Shown here: one piece after another, positions 34,835 through 43,792 of the stretch
How the letters are laid out: each line of letters opens with the position of its first letter
Numbering within the stretch: the first letter of the stretch is position 1
Assembly: GCA_050953505.1 (NCBI GenBank)
Contig: JBMNMU010000001.1
Location: 2,294,001-2,358,000, forward strand
DNA from: JBMNMU01 sp050953505
GTDB taxonomy: Bacteria; Bacillota; Clostridia; Peptostreptococcales; Anaerovoracaceae
Reading direction: 5' to 3'
Length of the DNA stretch: 64,000 nucleotides
The notes under the pieces: model-generated
Database searches by the model: none
What the model saw: the letters and a program-made list of their open reading frames with translations, nothing else
What the model was told of the DNA's origin: nothing
Translations under genes and position numbers: made by a program

Positions 34835-36582
34835 ATTATTCTCCTTTTGCTATCACTGTTTTCTTCATATAAATCCATAATTCGTTTCAAGAGCTCTTCC
34901 CCTTGAGCAGTACTTTTGCCAAGATAATAGGCCATTTCCTGGGAGAAGCTTATTTGGTGATCCAGAAGCTCCCTGGCATGCTCCAGGGTCTGGTTCTTTA
35001 TTAAATCAATTTGGCTGTCATCAAATTTTAAATCTGTTACATCAGAATAGATTCCTACATATTGAGATTCATCTCTTAAAGCGTAGGCAGCTTCATGGTA
35101 CTTAATACCGTATTTGGTCTTAATACACTCTGTAATTTCAGTTTTTCCAACGGCAAGTTTTTCGAAGTTATCGGAATCTAGTAAATAGGAAATTCGTTTA
35201 CCTAAGATATTGTTATTGCACATGAACATCTTTTTAAAGGCGGGATTCATGTTTATAATCTTAAGGTTTTCGTCTAAGATTACTACGCCGTTTGGAGTAG
35301 TCTCAATAATTTTATCTGTGCGCTGGTGGGCAAGTCGTCGCATATATGGCATGCACATCTCGGGTCCAGCTAGGCCCCTTGCTATGGCAATGGCATTATC
35401 CTTGCAACTTTTATATCCGCAGGCACCACAATTTAGCTGGAGATCAGGATTGCTTTTTCCAGTTTTGTCAAAAATCTGCTGGATGGTCTCTTCGGAGACT
35501 TCTTCTAGAATATTGCTAGGATCTTTTGAAACAAATTGGGTTTGATAACAAATTTGAGGATCTATTGGATTTTGTTGATCTTCTTTTAAGATATTTTGAG
35601 AAGCTGAGGTTTTTTCCGCATAGGAAATAATCTCTTGCTTTCTTATGAAAATATTTTTATCCATAGGAAATCCTGGACCGTTAATGCAGCCGTCAGCACA
35701 AAATAGGGGCTCAACTATTTGATAGACCCAATCCCTCATGGGAATGTCCAGTAAACCTAAAATATTATCGGCACCGCTGATATGCATGATATTAGCATTG
35801 GTACCATCACAAGAAATGTTACCGGTTTTTAGCATCCCTCCCTGAAGAGGAAACAAGCGTGCCTGATCTAGAACGCCATAGCTTTCAAAGCCCGTAGGCT
35901 CGCACTCTTTTACTTGAATACCTTCCTCGTCAAACCAATCTGCCAGTTCGGTAAAAGTCAAAACAGCATCAATAGCATCGCTATTTTCAGGCCTAAGAGC
36001 TTCTTCTTTTTTAGCAGCACAGGGCCCTATGAAAACAACAGCGCAGTCTTTACCGTATCTTTTCTTCAGTAATCTGCCATGGGCAACCATGGGTGAGGTT
36101 GTAGACATGAGTAAATCTAAAAATTCAGGTTTATAGGTTTCTATGTAGTTAACTACAGCAGGACATGCTGTACAGATGCTACCTGTCTTTTTATCATTAA
36201 AAGAAGCTTCTGTTACAAGCTTTGCGCCCTCTGCTGTCTCAGAGATATAATCAAAGCCTAAATTTTTCAATGCGGTAGGAAGCTTGCTTGTCAAATCACC
36301 ACTGTATATGGCAGCAAAAGACGGGGCTACACTTACGGCGACCTCTCGATCTGAAGTGATTAGATTTTTAACAAAGTCTACGCTACTTCGGATGGTTTTA
36401 GCATGTTGTGGGCATTCTTTAACACAGGTTCCACATTTTATGCACAGGTCATCCTCAATATGGGCTTGGTCGCCAATAACGCTGATAGCTTTGACTGGGC
36501 ATACTCGAACGCAGCGATAACAGTCTTGACAGTTGGCTATTTCGGTGTAAATAACATTTTGGACAATATTCTGTATCTGCAA
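34831..36582 (-). CDS. sensory [FeFe]-hydrogenase (group C, HydS/HsfB-like) with PAS domain
   Basis: 583 residues: N-terminal 2x[4Fe-4S] ferredoxin (CQDCYRCVRVCP, CIKCGTCVKECP). Hydrogenase H-domain with L1 SICTACPAV, L2 GPCAAKKEEA and L3 FCADGCINGP (about 80-330), which lacks the usual GGGQP. Then a 4Fe-4S domain of the CGACGYKSC...C type (about 390-425) and a PAS domain (about 440-520) with a coiled-coil tail. This is the layout of sensory rather than catalytic hydrogenases. It starts a same-strand set with the phosphatase and then hndACD. The tail probably signals to the phosphatase. Confidence 0.9.
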   Translation of the reverse strand: MQIQNIVQNVIYTEIANCQDCYRCVRVCPVKAISVIGDQAHIEDDLCIKCGTCVKECPQHAKTIRSSVDFVKNLITSDREVAVSVAPSFAAIYSGDLTSKLPTALKNLGFDYISETAEGAKLVTEASFNDKKTGSICTACPAVVNYIETYKPEFLDLLMSTTSPMVAHGRLLKKRYGKDCAVVFIGPCAAKKEEALRPENSDAIDAVLTFTELADWFDEEGIQVKECEPTGFESYGVLDQARLFPLQGGMLKTGNISCDGTNANIMHISGADNILGLLDIPMRDWVYQIVEPLFCADGCINGPGFPMDKNIFIRKQEIISYAEKTSASQNILKEDQQNPIDPQICYQTQFVSKDPSNILEEVSEETIQQIFDKTGKSNPDLQLNCGACGYKSCKDNAIAIARGLAGPEMCMPYMRRLAHQRTDKIIETTPNGVVILDENLKIINMNPAFKKMFMCNNNILGKRISYLLDSDNFEKLAVGKTEITECIKTKYGIKYHEAAYALRDESQYVGIYSDVTDLKFDDSQIDLIKNQTLEHARELLDHQISFSQEMAYYLGKSTAQGEELLKRIMDLYEENSDSKRRII

Positions 36583-36970
36583 AGCAACTCCCCCTTAAGT
36601 TTTGCTGTTCAGAGATAAGTTGATTATAAATATTTTATAGCAAGCTAATGTAAAAGGCTGTGTTTCATCATTGCTTTTTCTATTAGTGATACTATATATA
36701 GTTTACTATTTAACAAACAAAAATCAAGGCATTTCGGTAATGTTTAATGATAAAAAATTTCAACATTTTTTTCTTTGATTCTGTTATTTTGACTTAAATA
36801 TTTTTTGTAATTTAAGGGAATTGTATGGTGGCTTTGTCATAGGCATGGTGCACAGATAGACCTTAAAATGTTGTAAGGAGGAGCTGTATGTGATAATATG
36901 GAGCAAAAGATGGATCTGCGGGGGAAATGAATCCACACAGCTCATACTGATAATATCAAAGGAGGAAGCG
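36583..36970. other. divergent intergenic region between sensory hydrogenase and DtxR-type regulator
   Basis: AT-rich, no gene. Near its right end a full ribosome site (AAGGAGGAG, 36875-36883) is followed by overlapping ATG-TGA (36888) and a GTG (36890) in frame with the regulator gene. No sigma-54 site seen for the hydrogenase gene. Confidence 0.5.
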
Positions 36971-37348
36971 ATGAAAATTCATGAATCTGGTGAAAACTAT
37001 TTAGAAACAATTTTAATATTGAAGAAAAAGAATGGATCTGTTCGCTCCATTGATATTGCAAATGAGCTGGAATATTCGAAAGCCAGCATTAGCAGGGCGA
37101 TGGGTATTTTAAGGAAGGCAGGATACATTACTATGGAAGTCGGAGGGGAAATTAACCTAACGGAAAAGGGGAATGCCAGAGCCCACCAGATTTATGAAAG
37201 ACACAAGACGCTTACCGCATATCTAGTAGAGGCGTTAGGAGTAGACGAACCTACTGCCACGGAGGATGCATGCCGAATCGAGCACATTATCAGCCAAAAG
37301 TCCTTTGATAAAATAAAGGATTGGGTTGAAAAAAATAAAGAAGACTGA
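36971..37348 (+). CDS. DtxR/MntR-family metal-dependent transcriptional regulator
   Basis: 125 residues from ATG 36971, with AAAGGAGG 5 bases upstream. N-terminal winged helix (ESGENYLETILILKKKNGSVRSIDIANELEYSKASISRAMGILRKAGYI) and dimerisation/metal domain (GNARAHQIYERHKTL ... CRIEHIISQKSFDKI) with His, Glu and Cys ligand candidates. No SH3-like third domain, as in MntR. It is followed at a distance by a metal importer, whose control it may exert. A GTG start 81 bases earlier, with a good ribosome site, would add 27 residues with no family match. Confidence 0.85.
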   Translation: MKIHESGENYLETILILKKKNGSVRSIDIANELEYSKASISRAMGILRKAGYITMEVGGEINLTEKGNARAHQIYERHKTLTAYLVEALGVDEPTATEDACRIEHIISQKSFDKIKDWVEKNKED

Positions 37349-37577
37349 TTGGTAGAAGGATATAAGGGGCTTAGGCAGTAAAATCGAATAATTTGTGTGG
37401 CAGAAAGAAGTAGAATGGCTTGCCAGTGTTTTTATCAGGGTGTTAAGGGACAAAGCAGATAAAATGGCACAAGTTTAAAATGAAGCAAAGAAATTTGTTA
37501 AAATTTATAGGGTTCTGCGGATTCTGCATTTTAATAGAGATAATAGAATATAGGATATTTTATAAGAATATGTCAAA

Positions 37578-37628
37578 CCAAATAAAGAAGGGCAAATCCA
37601 GATTGAGGATATGCCCTTCTTTATTTGG
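37578..37628. terminator. perfect 17-bp inverted repeat, likely bidirectional terminator
   Basis: Arms 37578-37594 and 37612-37628 match perfectly (CCAAATAAAGAAGGGCA and its complement), with a 17-base loop. The GC-rich tip and A/T-rich base give U-rich ends on both strands. Confidence 0.7.
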
Positions 37629-37873
37629 TTCCTATGAAGATTGTCTTTGTTGCCATACTATTTAAATGGCAGAGCTCAAATATCCTCGAGTAACAACTAC
37701 ACATCTATTTAAAAGAGGAATAGCAGATGTGTACCCTGGGTCCCTGTACTCCTTCTGCACTATTATAGTACGATATGGATGTGTAGATTTTGTGTTGGGC
37801 CTGTGTAAATTTTCTAAATGAAGGATACACTCAATAAAAGGGTATATAATTTGGAAAGAGAGAGGTTGAGGTA

Positions 37874-37974
37874 GGATAAAGGTTTAATAACAAAAGGTAA
37901 ACCTCTTACCAATTTTAATTTGTACCTGTAGGTGCATAGCATCAAAATGGCGGATTGTGTGAAATACTTTATCT
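37874..37974. repeat. R2 element (copy h), diverged
   Basis: Shares CCTCTTACCAATTTT, GTGCATAGCATC and GGCGGATTGTGTGAA with the other R2 copies. The outer stem is GGATAAAG/CTTTATCT instead of the GTATCTTC type. Confidence 0.75.
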
Positions 37975-38018
37975 CTATGAGAGAAATACATTTATAGAGA
38001 GAAAAGCTGGAGGGAATT

Positions 38019-39140
38019 ATGAACAGAAAAAAATCTTTCCTAGTCATTGCCATTATCCTAATACTATCAATATCATCCCTTTACGGTTGCGGTGATAGGG
38101 ACTCCCATGCCCTCAAGGAGGATCAGGCTACTTTATCCATAGGTGATGGGACAGAGATACAAAAAGTAGGAAAGATTCAGGTGATCGCAACACTTTTTCC
38201 TCAATACGATTTCGCTAAGATTGTTGGAGGAGAGCGGGCTGAGGTTAGCTTGCTACTATTGCCTGGGGTTGAGGCCCATTCCTATGATCCCAAGCCCTCA
38301 GATATGATTAAAATGAGTAAGGCAGATATGCTAATTTATACCGGCAAGTACATGGAGCCTTGGTCGGAAAGGGTCTTTCAAGGGTTGGACAACTTTCATG
38401 GCATTTTGGTAGATGTCTCAGAGGGAATCCCCCTATCTTATATTACAGGGCAAGAAGAATACCATCATCATGATGAGGTGTCCAACTACGGTGAGGCGTA
38501 CAATTTCGATGCAGAACATTATCACGGTGAGACACATAATCATGCAAAGGCACACCATCACAATGAACCCCATCAACAGGAGCACTTAGAGGAAGGACAG
38601 CATCAACACCTAGAGTATGAGCCCCATATTTGGACAGACCCGAAGATGGCCATGATCATGGTAGATAATATTGTAGAAGGATTTTGTGAGATAGATCCTG
38701 AATATGCTGAAGAGTATAGATTAAACGGAGAGAACTATAAGATAGAGCTAGCAAAGCTCCATGAAGAATTCAAGAAAATCGTGCAAAATGGTAGGCAAAG
38801 GGATATGGTTTTTGGCAGCAGATTTGCCCTATATTACTTCACAAAACAGTATGGCCTGGGATATTGTGCCGCCTTTGACTCTTGTTCCTCTGAGACTGAA
38901 CCCAGCGCAAAAGCCATTGCATCAATAATAAAGAAAATTAAAGAAGAAGACATAAAGGTCATTTATTATGGAGAATTATCTGATCAAAGGATTGCAGAAG
39001 CCATCGGCCAGCAAACAGGGGCAAAGCCGTTACTTTTCCACTCTTGTCATAATGTTTCAAAGGAAGAATTTGAAGAGGGAGCCACCTATTTGTCCTTGAT
39101 GAGGCAGAATGCCGCAAATCTGAAGGAAGGATTAAAATAA
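38019..39140 (+). CDS. znuA: zinc-type ABC transporter substrate-binding lipoprotein (ZnuA/AdcA-like)
   Basis: 373 residues with a lipoprotein signal (lipobox LYGC near residue 24) and the cluster A-I metal-binding fold (VIATLFPQYDFAKIVGG, LPGVEAHSYDPKPSD, EPHIWTDPKMA). A very His-rich loop lies near residues 148-205 (many HH, HXH). Such a loop is typical of zinc rather than manganese binding proteins. Ribosome site TGGAGGGA. Forms an operon with the ATPase (1-base gap) and permease genes. Confidence 0.88.
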   Translation: MNRKKSFLVIAIILILSISSLYGCGDRDSHALKEDQATLSIGDGTEIQKVGKIQVIATLFPQYDFAKIVGGERAEVSLLLLPGVEAHSYDPKPSDMIKMSKADMLIYTGKYMEPWSERVFQGLDNFHGILVDVSEGIPLSYITGQEEYHHHDEVSNYGEAYNFDAEHYHGETHNHAKAHHHNEPHQQEHLEEGQHQHLEYEPHIWTDPKMAMIMVDNIVEGFCEIDPEYAEEYRLNGENYKIELAKLHEEFKKIVQNGRQRDMVFGSRFALYYFTKQYGLGYCAAFDSCSSETEPSAKAIASIIKKIKEEDIKVIYYGELSDQRIAEAIGQQTGAKPLLFHSCHNVSKEEFEEGATYLSLMRQNAANLKEGLK

Positions 39141-39141
39141 A

Positions 39142-40095
39142 ATGGCACAGATATGCTGTGAAAAACTATTCATGAGTTATGATAATAATTTGGTACTCCG
39201 TGACGTTAGCTTCAATGTGGAAAAAGGGGACTACTTGTGTATTCTCGGGGAAAATGGCTCCGGTAAAACCACTTTAATTAAAGGAATCTTAGGCTTGCTT
39301 CCAAAAAAGCATGGCACTATTATCTTTGATGAGGGCGTGAAACCAAGAGAAATCGGATATCTGCCACAGCAAACCACGGTTCAGAAAAACTTCCCAGCTA
39401 CTGTATTGGAAGTGGTCTTGTCAGGTTGTTTAAATAGCAGGGGGTTAAGGCCTTTTTATTCAAAGAGAGAAAAAAACAAAGCCCTTGAACAGTTGGATGG
39501 GTTGGGTATTTTTCATTTAAAGAATCAACCTTATAAAACCTTGTCTGGTGGACAACGGCAAAGGGTATTACTTGCTAGAGCTTTGTGTGCAACTGAGAGA
39601 GTGCTTGTTTTGGACGAGCCTGTAGCAGGGCTGGATCCTAGGGCAGCGTGGGAGTTTTATGCCATTGTTAAGAAGCTAAATGAGGAGAAGAAAGTAACTA
39701 TAATCATGGTGTCCCATGATATAAAAGAAGCTGTTGTGAACGCAAATAAAATCCTTCAGTTGGGAGAGTCTGTGGAATTTTTCGGATCCAGTCAGGAGTA
39801 CTTAAATAGTGAAGAGGGAAGAAGGTTTTTGAGTAAGGTGAGGGAGGACGGCAAGAACCAGGTGGACTGGAATAACCGGATGGCTGAGAAGAATCAGGCT
39901 GACTGGAATAGCTGGATGGCAGGGAAGAACCAGGCTGACTGGAATAGCTGGATGGCAGAGAAGAACCAGGCGGACATCAGTAACCAGGAGAATAGTTGTA
40001 ATGGAGGGGGCAGAAAAAACCAGGGGAACGGTAATAGTCAGGACAGCAAGGAAGAGAAGGAAGGATGTTTCCTGGGAGGTGTAAGGGATGATTGA
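39142..40095 (+). CDS. znuC: zinc-type ABC transporter ATP-binding protein with repetitive C-terminal tail
   Basis: 317 residues; the ATPase core ends near 230. Walker A GENGSGKTT, signature LSGGQRQRVLLARAL and Walker B VLVLDEPVAGLD are intact. After it comes a tail of about 80 residues: four 12-residue units of the type EKNQADWNSWMA (DNA 39850-39993, 36-bp period), then an Asn/Gly/Ser/Lys-rich end. Typical ZnuC proteins are about 240-260 residues and lack this. Overlaps the permease gene by 8 bases. Confidence 0.9.
   Translation: MAQICCEKLFMSYDNNLVLRDVSFNVEKGDYLCILGENGSGKTTLIKGILGLLPKKHGTIIFDEGVKPREIGYLPQQTTVQKNFPATVLEVVLSGCLNSRGLRPFYSKREKNKALEQLDGLGIFHLKNQPYKTLSGGQRQRVLLARALCATERVLVLDEPVAGLDPRAAWEFYAIVKKLNEEKKVTIIMVSHDIKEAVVNANKILQLGESVEFFGSSQEYLNSEEGRRFLSKVREDGKNQVDWNNRMAEKNQADWNSWMAGKNQADWNSWMAEKNQADISNQENSCNGGGRKNQGNGNSQDSKEEKEGCFLGGVRDD
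39850..39993 (+). repeat. in-gene tandem repeat, 4 x 36 bp
   Basis: Four in-frame 36-bp units inside the znuC-like gene encode GKNQVDWNNRMA, EKNQADWNSWMA, GKNQADWNSWMA and EKNQADISNQEN. The middle units are almost identical in DNA, so the expansion looks recent. Confidence 0.92.
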
Positions 40096-40909
40096 ACTTT
40101 TCACAGAGCTTCTTTCATTTCATTTTATCCAAAGGGCTCTGGTGGTAGGCGTCCTAGTTGCCCTTTGCGCCGCACTTCTTGGTGTCAGCTTGGTATTAAA
40201 GCATTATTCCATGATTGGTGATGGTCTTTCTCATGTAGGATTTGGTGCTTTATCCGTTGCTGTTGCAATGAATGTGGCTCCTTTGATGGTATCAATACCT
40301 GTAGTCATTGTGGCAGCCGTGTTGCTTTTAAGGATAAGTGAAAAAGGCAACATCAAGGGGGATGCGGCTATAGCACTGATTTCCAGCAGCTCCATCGCGG
40401 TGGGGGTTATCGTAACCTCCTTTAGTACGGGAATGAATGCGGATGTTTATAATTTTCTTTTTGGTAGTATTTTAGCTTTAAGCCAAAATGATGTATACCT
40501 TAGTGTGGGGTTGTCTCTCATTGTTTTGATATTATTTATTTTTTCTTATAATAAAATATTTGCAGTGACTTTTGATGAGGATTTTGCAAAGGCTACAGGT
40601 ATTCATTCTGAATTCTATAACATGCTCATTGCTTTATCCACTGCAGTTACCATCGTCATTGGCATGCGCATTATGGGGGCTCTTTTAATCTCAAGCCTTT
40701 TAATATTTCCGGCGCTATCCTCCATGAGGATCTTCGCCAGCTTTAAGAGAGTGATTATCTGCTCTGCTTTTATATCAGTAATTTGCTTTTTCTTTGGAAT
40801 CGTGGCATCTTATGCCTTTGATACCCCCGCTGGGGCCAGCATAGTAGCTGTGAATATGGTGGCCTTTGGGATTTGCAGCCTAGTGGGTTTCGTTGCAAAG
40901 CGTGTATAG
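40088..40909 (+). CDS. znuB: zinc-type ABC transporter permease (ZnuB-like)
   Basis: 273 residues with seven to eight membrane spans of the ABC-3 family (RALVVGVLVALCAALLGVSLVLKHYSMIGDGLSHVGFGALSV; MRIMGALLISSLLIFPALSSMRI). It completes the three-gene importer, with its start inside the ATPase gene. ABC-3 permeases carry Zn or Mn; the His-rich binding protein favours Zn. Confidence 0.9.
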   Translation: MIELFTELLSFHFIQRALVVGVLVALCAALLGVSLVLKHYSMIGDGLSHVGFGALSVAVAMNVAPLMVSIPVVIVAAVLLLRISEKGNIKGDAAIALISSSSIAVGVIVTSFSTGMNADVYNFLFGSILALSQNDVYLSVGLSLIVLILFIFSYNKIFAVTFDEDFAKATGIHSEFYNMLIALSTAVTIVIGMRIMGALLISSLLIFPALSSMRIFASFKRVIICSAFISVICFFFGIVASYAFDTPAGASIVAVNMVAFGICSLVGFVAKRV

Positions 40910-41126
40910 GCATGTAGAATAGATATGGGGTTTTGTGAATGTTGGTGGCCGGGCTTAGGTTTGATCTATGTAGGGCTGTGAGTTATGGAATTGGCAAAGG
41001 TGTAGCTTTAGAATATGACAGGGCTTAGGTCTATTTTGGGCAGAAAGGGTAGGGCCGAAGAGGGAATCTTGGAATTTTGCACCTGGAGCAAGGGTCTTTT
41101 GCACAAAATAAGTTAGATGGGGCAAT
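40910..41126. other. intergenic region before the R5 array
   Basis: No gene. The 10-mer GGGCTTAGGT occurs at 40951 and 41031, 80 bases apart. Confidence 0.4.
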
Positions 41127-41416
41127 GTAGGAAAAATGGCCAAAATTCCTACAAAATCAGGCTATAATAGGAAAAAGTGTAGGAAAACTCAACCCAAGAT
41201 TCCTACACTTTTGTTAAATTTGAAGGCAGAATGTAGGAAAAAAGACTAAAATTCCTATAAAAACAGGTCGAAATGGGAGAACGCGTAGGAAAATCAAGGT
41301 CAAGGTTCCTGCGCTTTTTTGATTTTCAGGAGAGAATGTAGGAACAACTGGAAAAGTTCATACAAAATCGGTAATCTAGCTCGGAAGTGTAGGAACTTTC
41401 CCCGCCGAGTTCCTAC
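41127..41416. repeat. R5 tandem array: three 105-bp dimers, six GTAGGAA ... TTCCTAC hairpin units
   Basis: GTAGGAA starts at 41127, 41179, 41233, 41285, 41338 and 41389 (steps 52, 54, 52, 53, 51). Each is followed by a TTCCTAC-like arm after 12, 14, 12, 14, 12 and 14 bases. Odd units resemble each other (ACAAAATCAGG tail), as do even units (CAGAAT/GAGAAT end), so the true period is a dimer of about 105 bp. Confidence 0.9.
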
Positions 41417-41423
41417 AATACTA

Positions 41424-41550
41424 GTGAAAGGGGCAAGGTGTCTTCAAGCATAACGTAAAACCTCTTACCAATTTTGATTCGTAGCACCTAATGGTGCATA
41501 ATAGCATCATAAAATTGGCGGGTTGCGTGAAGACACTTTCTCCCTCTCAC
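41424..41550. repeat. R2 element (copy i)
   Basis: Outer stem GTGAAAGGGGCAAGGTGTCTTC (as 41424-41445, with one internal mismatch) with GAAGACACTTTCTCCCTCTCAC (41529-41550). The inner CCAATTTT/AAAATTGG is conserved. It ends 2 bases before the alr stop and probably terminates it. Confidence 0.88.
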
Positions 41551-41552
41551 GT

Positions 41553-42683
41553 TTACCTCACATAAACCTTTGGAAGCCGTATACCAAAAGAACAGATTAC
41601 TTCATAGCCGATGGTGCCTACCTTTTCCGCAATCTCGTCTGCCGTAATAGTTAGATCGCCTTGGCTTCCCATTAAAACCACCTCATCCCCAAGCTTCACA
41701 TTAGGAACATCTGTTACATCTACTAAGCATTGGTCCATACAGATATTACCCACCACAGGGGCGTATACTCCATTTACAATAACTCGCCCTTTCCCAGAAA
41801 GCTGCCACGGATAACCATCGGCATAGCCTAAAGCCAAGGTGGCAATCAAGCTCTCTCGCTGGGTAGTAAATTTCCTTCCATAGCTGACTGAAAAGCCGGG
41901 GCCCACTTTTTTTAGATGGATGATGTTGGCCTTGACCGACATCACCGGTTTGAGAGAAAGATGACTTCTATCCATATCAGGAGAAGGATAGCATCCGTAC
42001 AGGATGACTCCTGGTCGTACTGCATCAAAATATGCATCTGGGAACTCCATGATGGCAGCACTATTGGCAAAGGAACGAGTTGTATGGTTAAGGTTCCTTT
42101 TCTCAAGCTTTTCAAAAAAGTCCTGATATCTTTCTATTTGCAAATTTGTATAGCTTTTATCCTTATCGTCTGCTGAGGCGAAATGAGAGAATATCCCTTG
42201 AACCTTAAAATTCTCAAGTTCATATATTTTCGCTATTTCATCTATACTTTCGTCAGTAGGAAGAAATCCAATACGTCCCATACCTGTGTCAACGGTAAGC
42301 AGACCTTCCATGACAACTCCTGCTGCTTTAGCAGCATCTGAAAGGGATTTTGCATTTTCATAGGATCCTGTTACGGGAGTGATTTCATATTCCACAAGGA
42401 TGTCGTGATATAAAGGCGGTGTAAGCCCAAGCATAATAATAGGGGTAGTTATTCCGTTTTCTCGTAATGTAATGGCCTCTTGAATGGTACCTACGGCCAA
42501 CCTTTTCACTCCATTTTCCAGCAATACCTTGGAAACCTCCAGGGAACCGTGACCATAGGCGTCAGCTTTAACAACACCGATAATTTCAGCCCCGCCCACC
42601 TTCGCTTGAATTTGTTTCACATTATACTCTATATTTTTTAAATCTATTTCAACCCATACAGGTCTCATAGCTTCTTTAAGCAT
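41553..42683 (-). CDS. alr: alanine racemase
   Basis: 376 residues, PLP-dependent fold-type III. The PLP lysine lies in VVKADAYGHG (near residue 39) and the catalytic Tyr in SVSYGRKF (near 269). Also AVGTIQEAITLR and GNICMDQCLVDVTD. It makes D-alanine for peptidoglycan. Ribosome site GAGGTGA before ATG. Stands alone, bounded downstream by R2 copy i. Confidence 0.96.
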   Translation of the reverse strand: MLKEAMRPVWVEIDLKNIEYNVKQIQAKVGGAEIIGVVKADAYGHGSLEVSKVLLENGVKRLAVGTIQEAITLRENGITTPIIMLGLTPPLYHDILVEYEITPVTGSYENAKSLSDAAKAAGVVMEGLLTVDTGMGRIGFLPTDESIDEIAKIYELENFKVQGIFSHFASADDKDKSYTNLQIERYQDFFEKLEKRNLNHTTRSFANSAAIMEFPDAYFDAVRPGVILYGCYPSPDMDRSHLSLKPVMSVKANIIHLKKVGPGFSVSYGRKFTTQRESLIATLALGYADGYPWQLSGKGRVIVNGVYAPVVGNICMDQCLVDVTDVPNVKLGDEVVLMGSQGDLTITADEIAEKVGTIGYEVICSFGIRLPKVYVR

Positions 42684-42844
42684 TAGAATTCACCTCGATT
42701 AACATTTTATATAAGACACAAAACGGAATTTGCCATTTAGAGGAGATGGTACGCGTTTTATAGGTCAGAAATTGCAAAGCAATATAATTTTATATTATAT
42801 ACCTTCTCGAAATTCATTCAATATTTTTTACAGTATTCGTTATT

Positions 42845-43708
42845 TCATTCTACGTTGTGATTGTTATACTTATAAGTAATAAAGGAAGCCAACACAACAA
42901 GGGCGCCACCTAATATGGAAGATGTGGGGAGATTTTCTCCCAGGATAAAATAACCTAAAATCATGGAAAAAACAATACCTGAATAATTATAAATGCTGAT
43001 TTCTGATGCAGGTGCCATACGGTAGGAATAGGTAAGGCAGATTTGACCAAAGCCACCTAAAACCCCCATCAGCAAAAGCAAAATCAGCTCCCCAGGTGTA
43101 GGGACGACCCAATCTATAATCATAAAGGGTATGGACACCAAAACGCAAAAAGTAGAAAAATGCATGATCACAGTGATACCATCAACCTTGTCTTTAAAAT
43201 AAGCCAGCAGGGTATAGGAAACACTGGAGAAAACTGCAGTGAGAAAGGCCATGAATAAAGGGAGTATATTGGAGTTAAAGGCTGGATTGGCCACTAATAT
43301 GGCTCCTGCAAAAGCAATAAATAAAGCTGGTATCTGTATTTTTGTAATTTTTTCCTTAAGAAAGAAAAAGGCTAAAATAGTGATTAAAAAAGGTGAAAGC
43401 TTACTAAGAATGGTTACATCAGCTTGATGGGCTCTGGATGCAGCGTAGAACAATGAAACCAAACCGAGAAGTCCGAAGGCGGAACGAGTAAAAAGCAAGG
43501 GTTGGTATCTTTTTTCACCAAACATAGAAAGGCCATGTTTTTTAATAAGTACATAGCTAATAATCAAACTGATAATATTTCGGAAGAAAACCTGCTGCAT
43601 TAGAGGAATGCGCCCTCCCGTTAGATTTATAAAAACCTGCATCACAGCAAAAAATAACGCTGCCATTAGCATGAGCGTGATGCCCTTTTGTTTCATAGAT
43701 AATTTCAT
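42845..43708 (-). CDS. EamA/DMT-family transporter
   Basis: 287 residues with ten predicted membrane spans arranged as two EamA repeats (QVFFRNIISLIISYVLIKK in the first half; IYNYSGIVFSMILGYFILGENLPTSSILGGALVVLASF in the second). Drug/metabolite exporter superfamily; substrate unknown. ATG preceded by TAGGAG. No operon partner. Confidence 0.88.
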   Translation of the reverse strand: MKLSMKQKGITLMLMAALFFAVMQVFINLTGGRIPLMQQVFFRNIISLIISYVLIKKHGLSMFGEKRYQPLLFTRSAFGLLGLVSLFYAASRAHQADVTILSKLSPFLITILAFFFLKEKITKIQIPALFIAFAGAILVANPAFNSNILPLFMAFLTAVFSSVSYTLLAYFKDKVDGITVIMHFSTFCVLVSIPFMIIDWVVPTPGELILLLLMGVLGGFGQICLTYSYRMAPASEISIYNYSGIVFSMILGYFILGENLPTSSILGGALVVLASFITYKYNNHNVE

Positions 43709-43792
43709 TTATAACTCCTATCCTATAGTCCAGTGGTCCTGTGTAAACTGAAAAATTTCTATCAATCAAAGATTGCTGAAGTTTCTGTATAA

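Larger units (their letters stand above)
37349..38018. other. intergenic region with strong hairpin and R2 element
   Basis: No convincing gene. A 61-codon frame at 37480 has no ribosome site and runs through the hairpin at 37578-37628. The region then holds R2 copy h before the importer operon. Confidence 0.5.

Noticed and set aside
37480..37665. 61-codon reading frame
   Set aside because: It has no ribosome site and passes through a perfect terminator-like hairpin; no family resemblance.
41127..41416. CRISPR-like array
   Set aside because: Periodic spacing suggests it, but the conserved words are only 7 bases, the intervening sequences are homologous to each other, and no cas genes are present.
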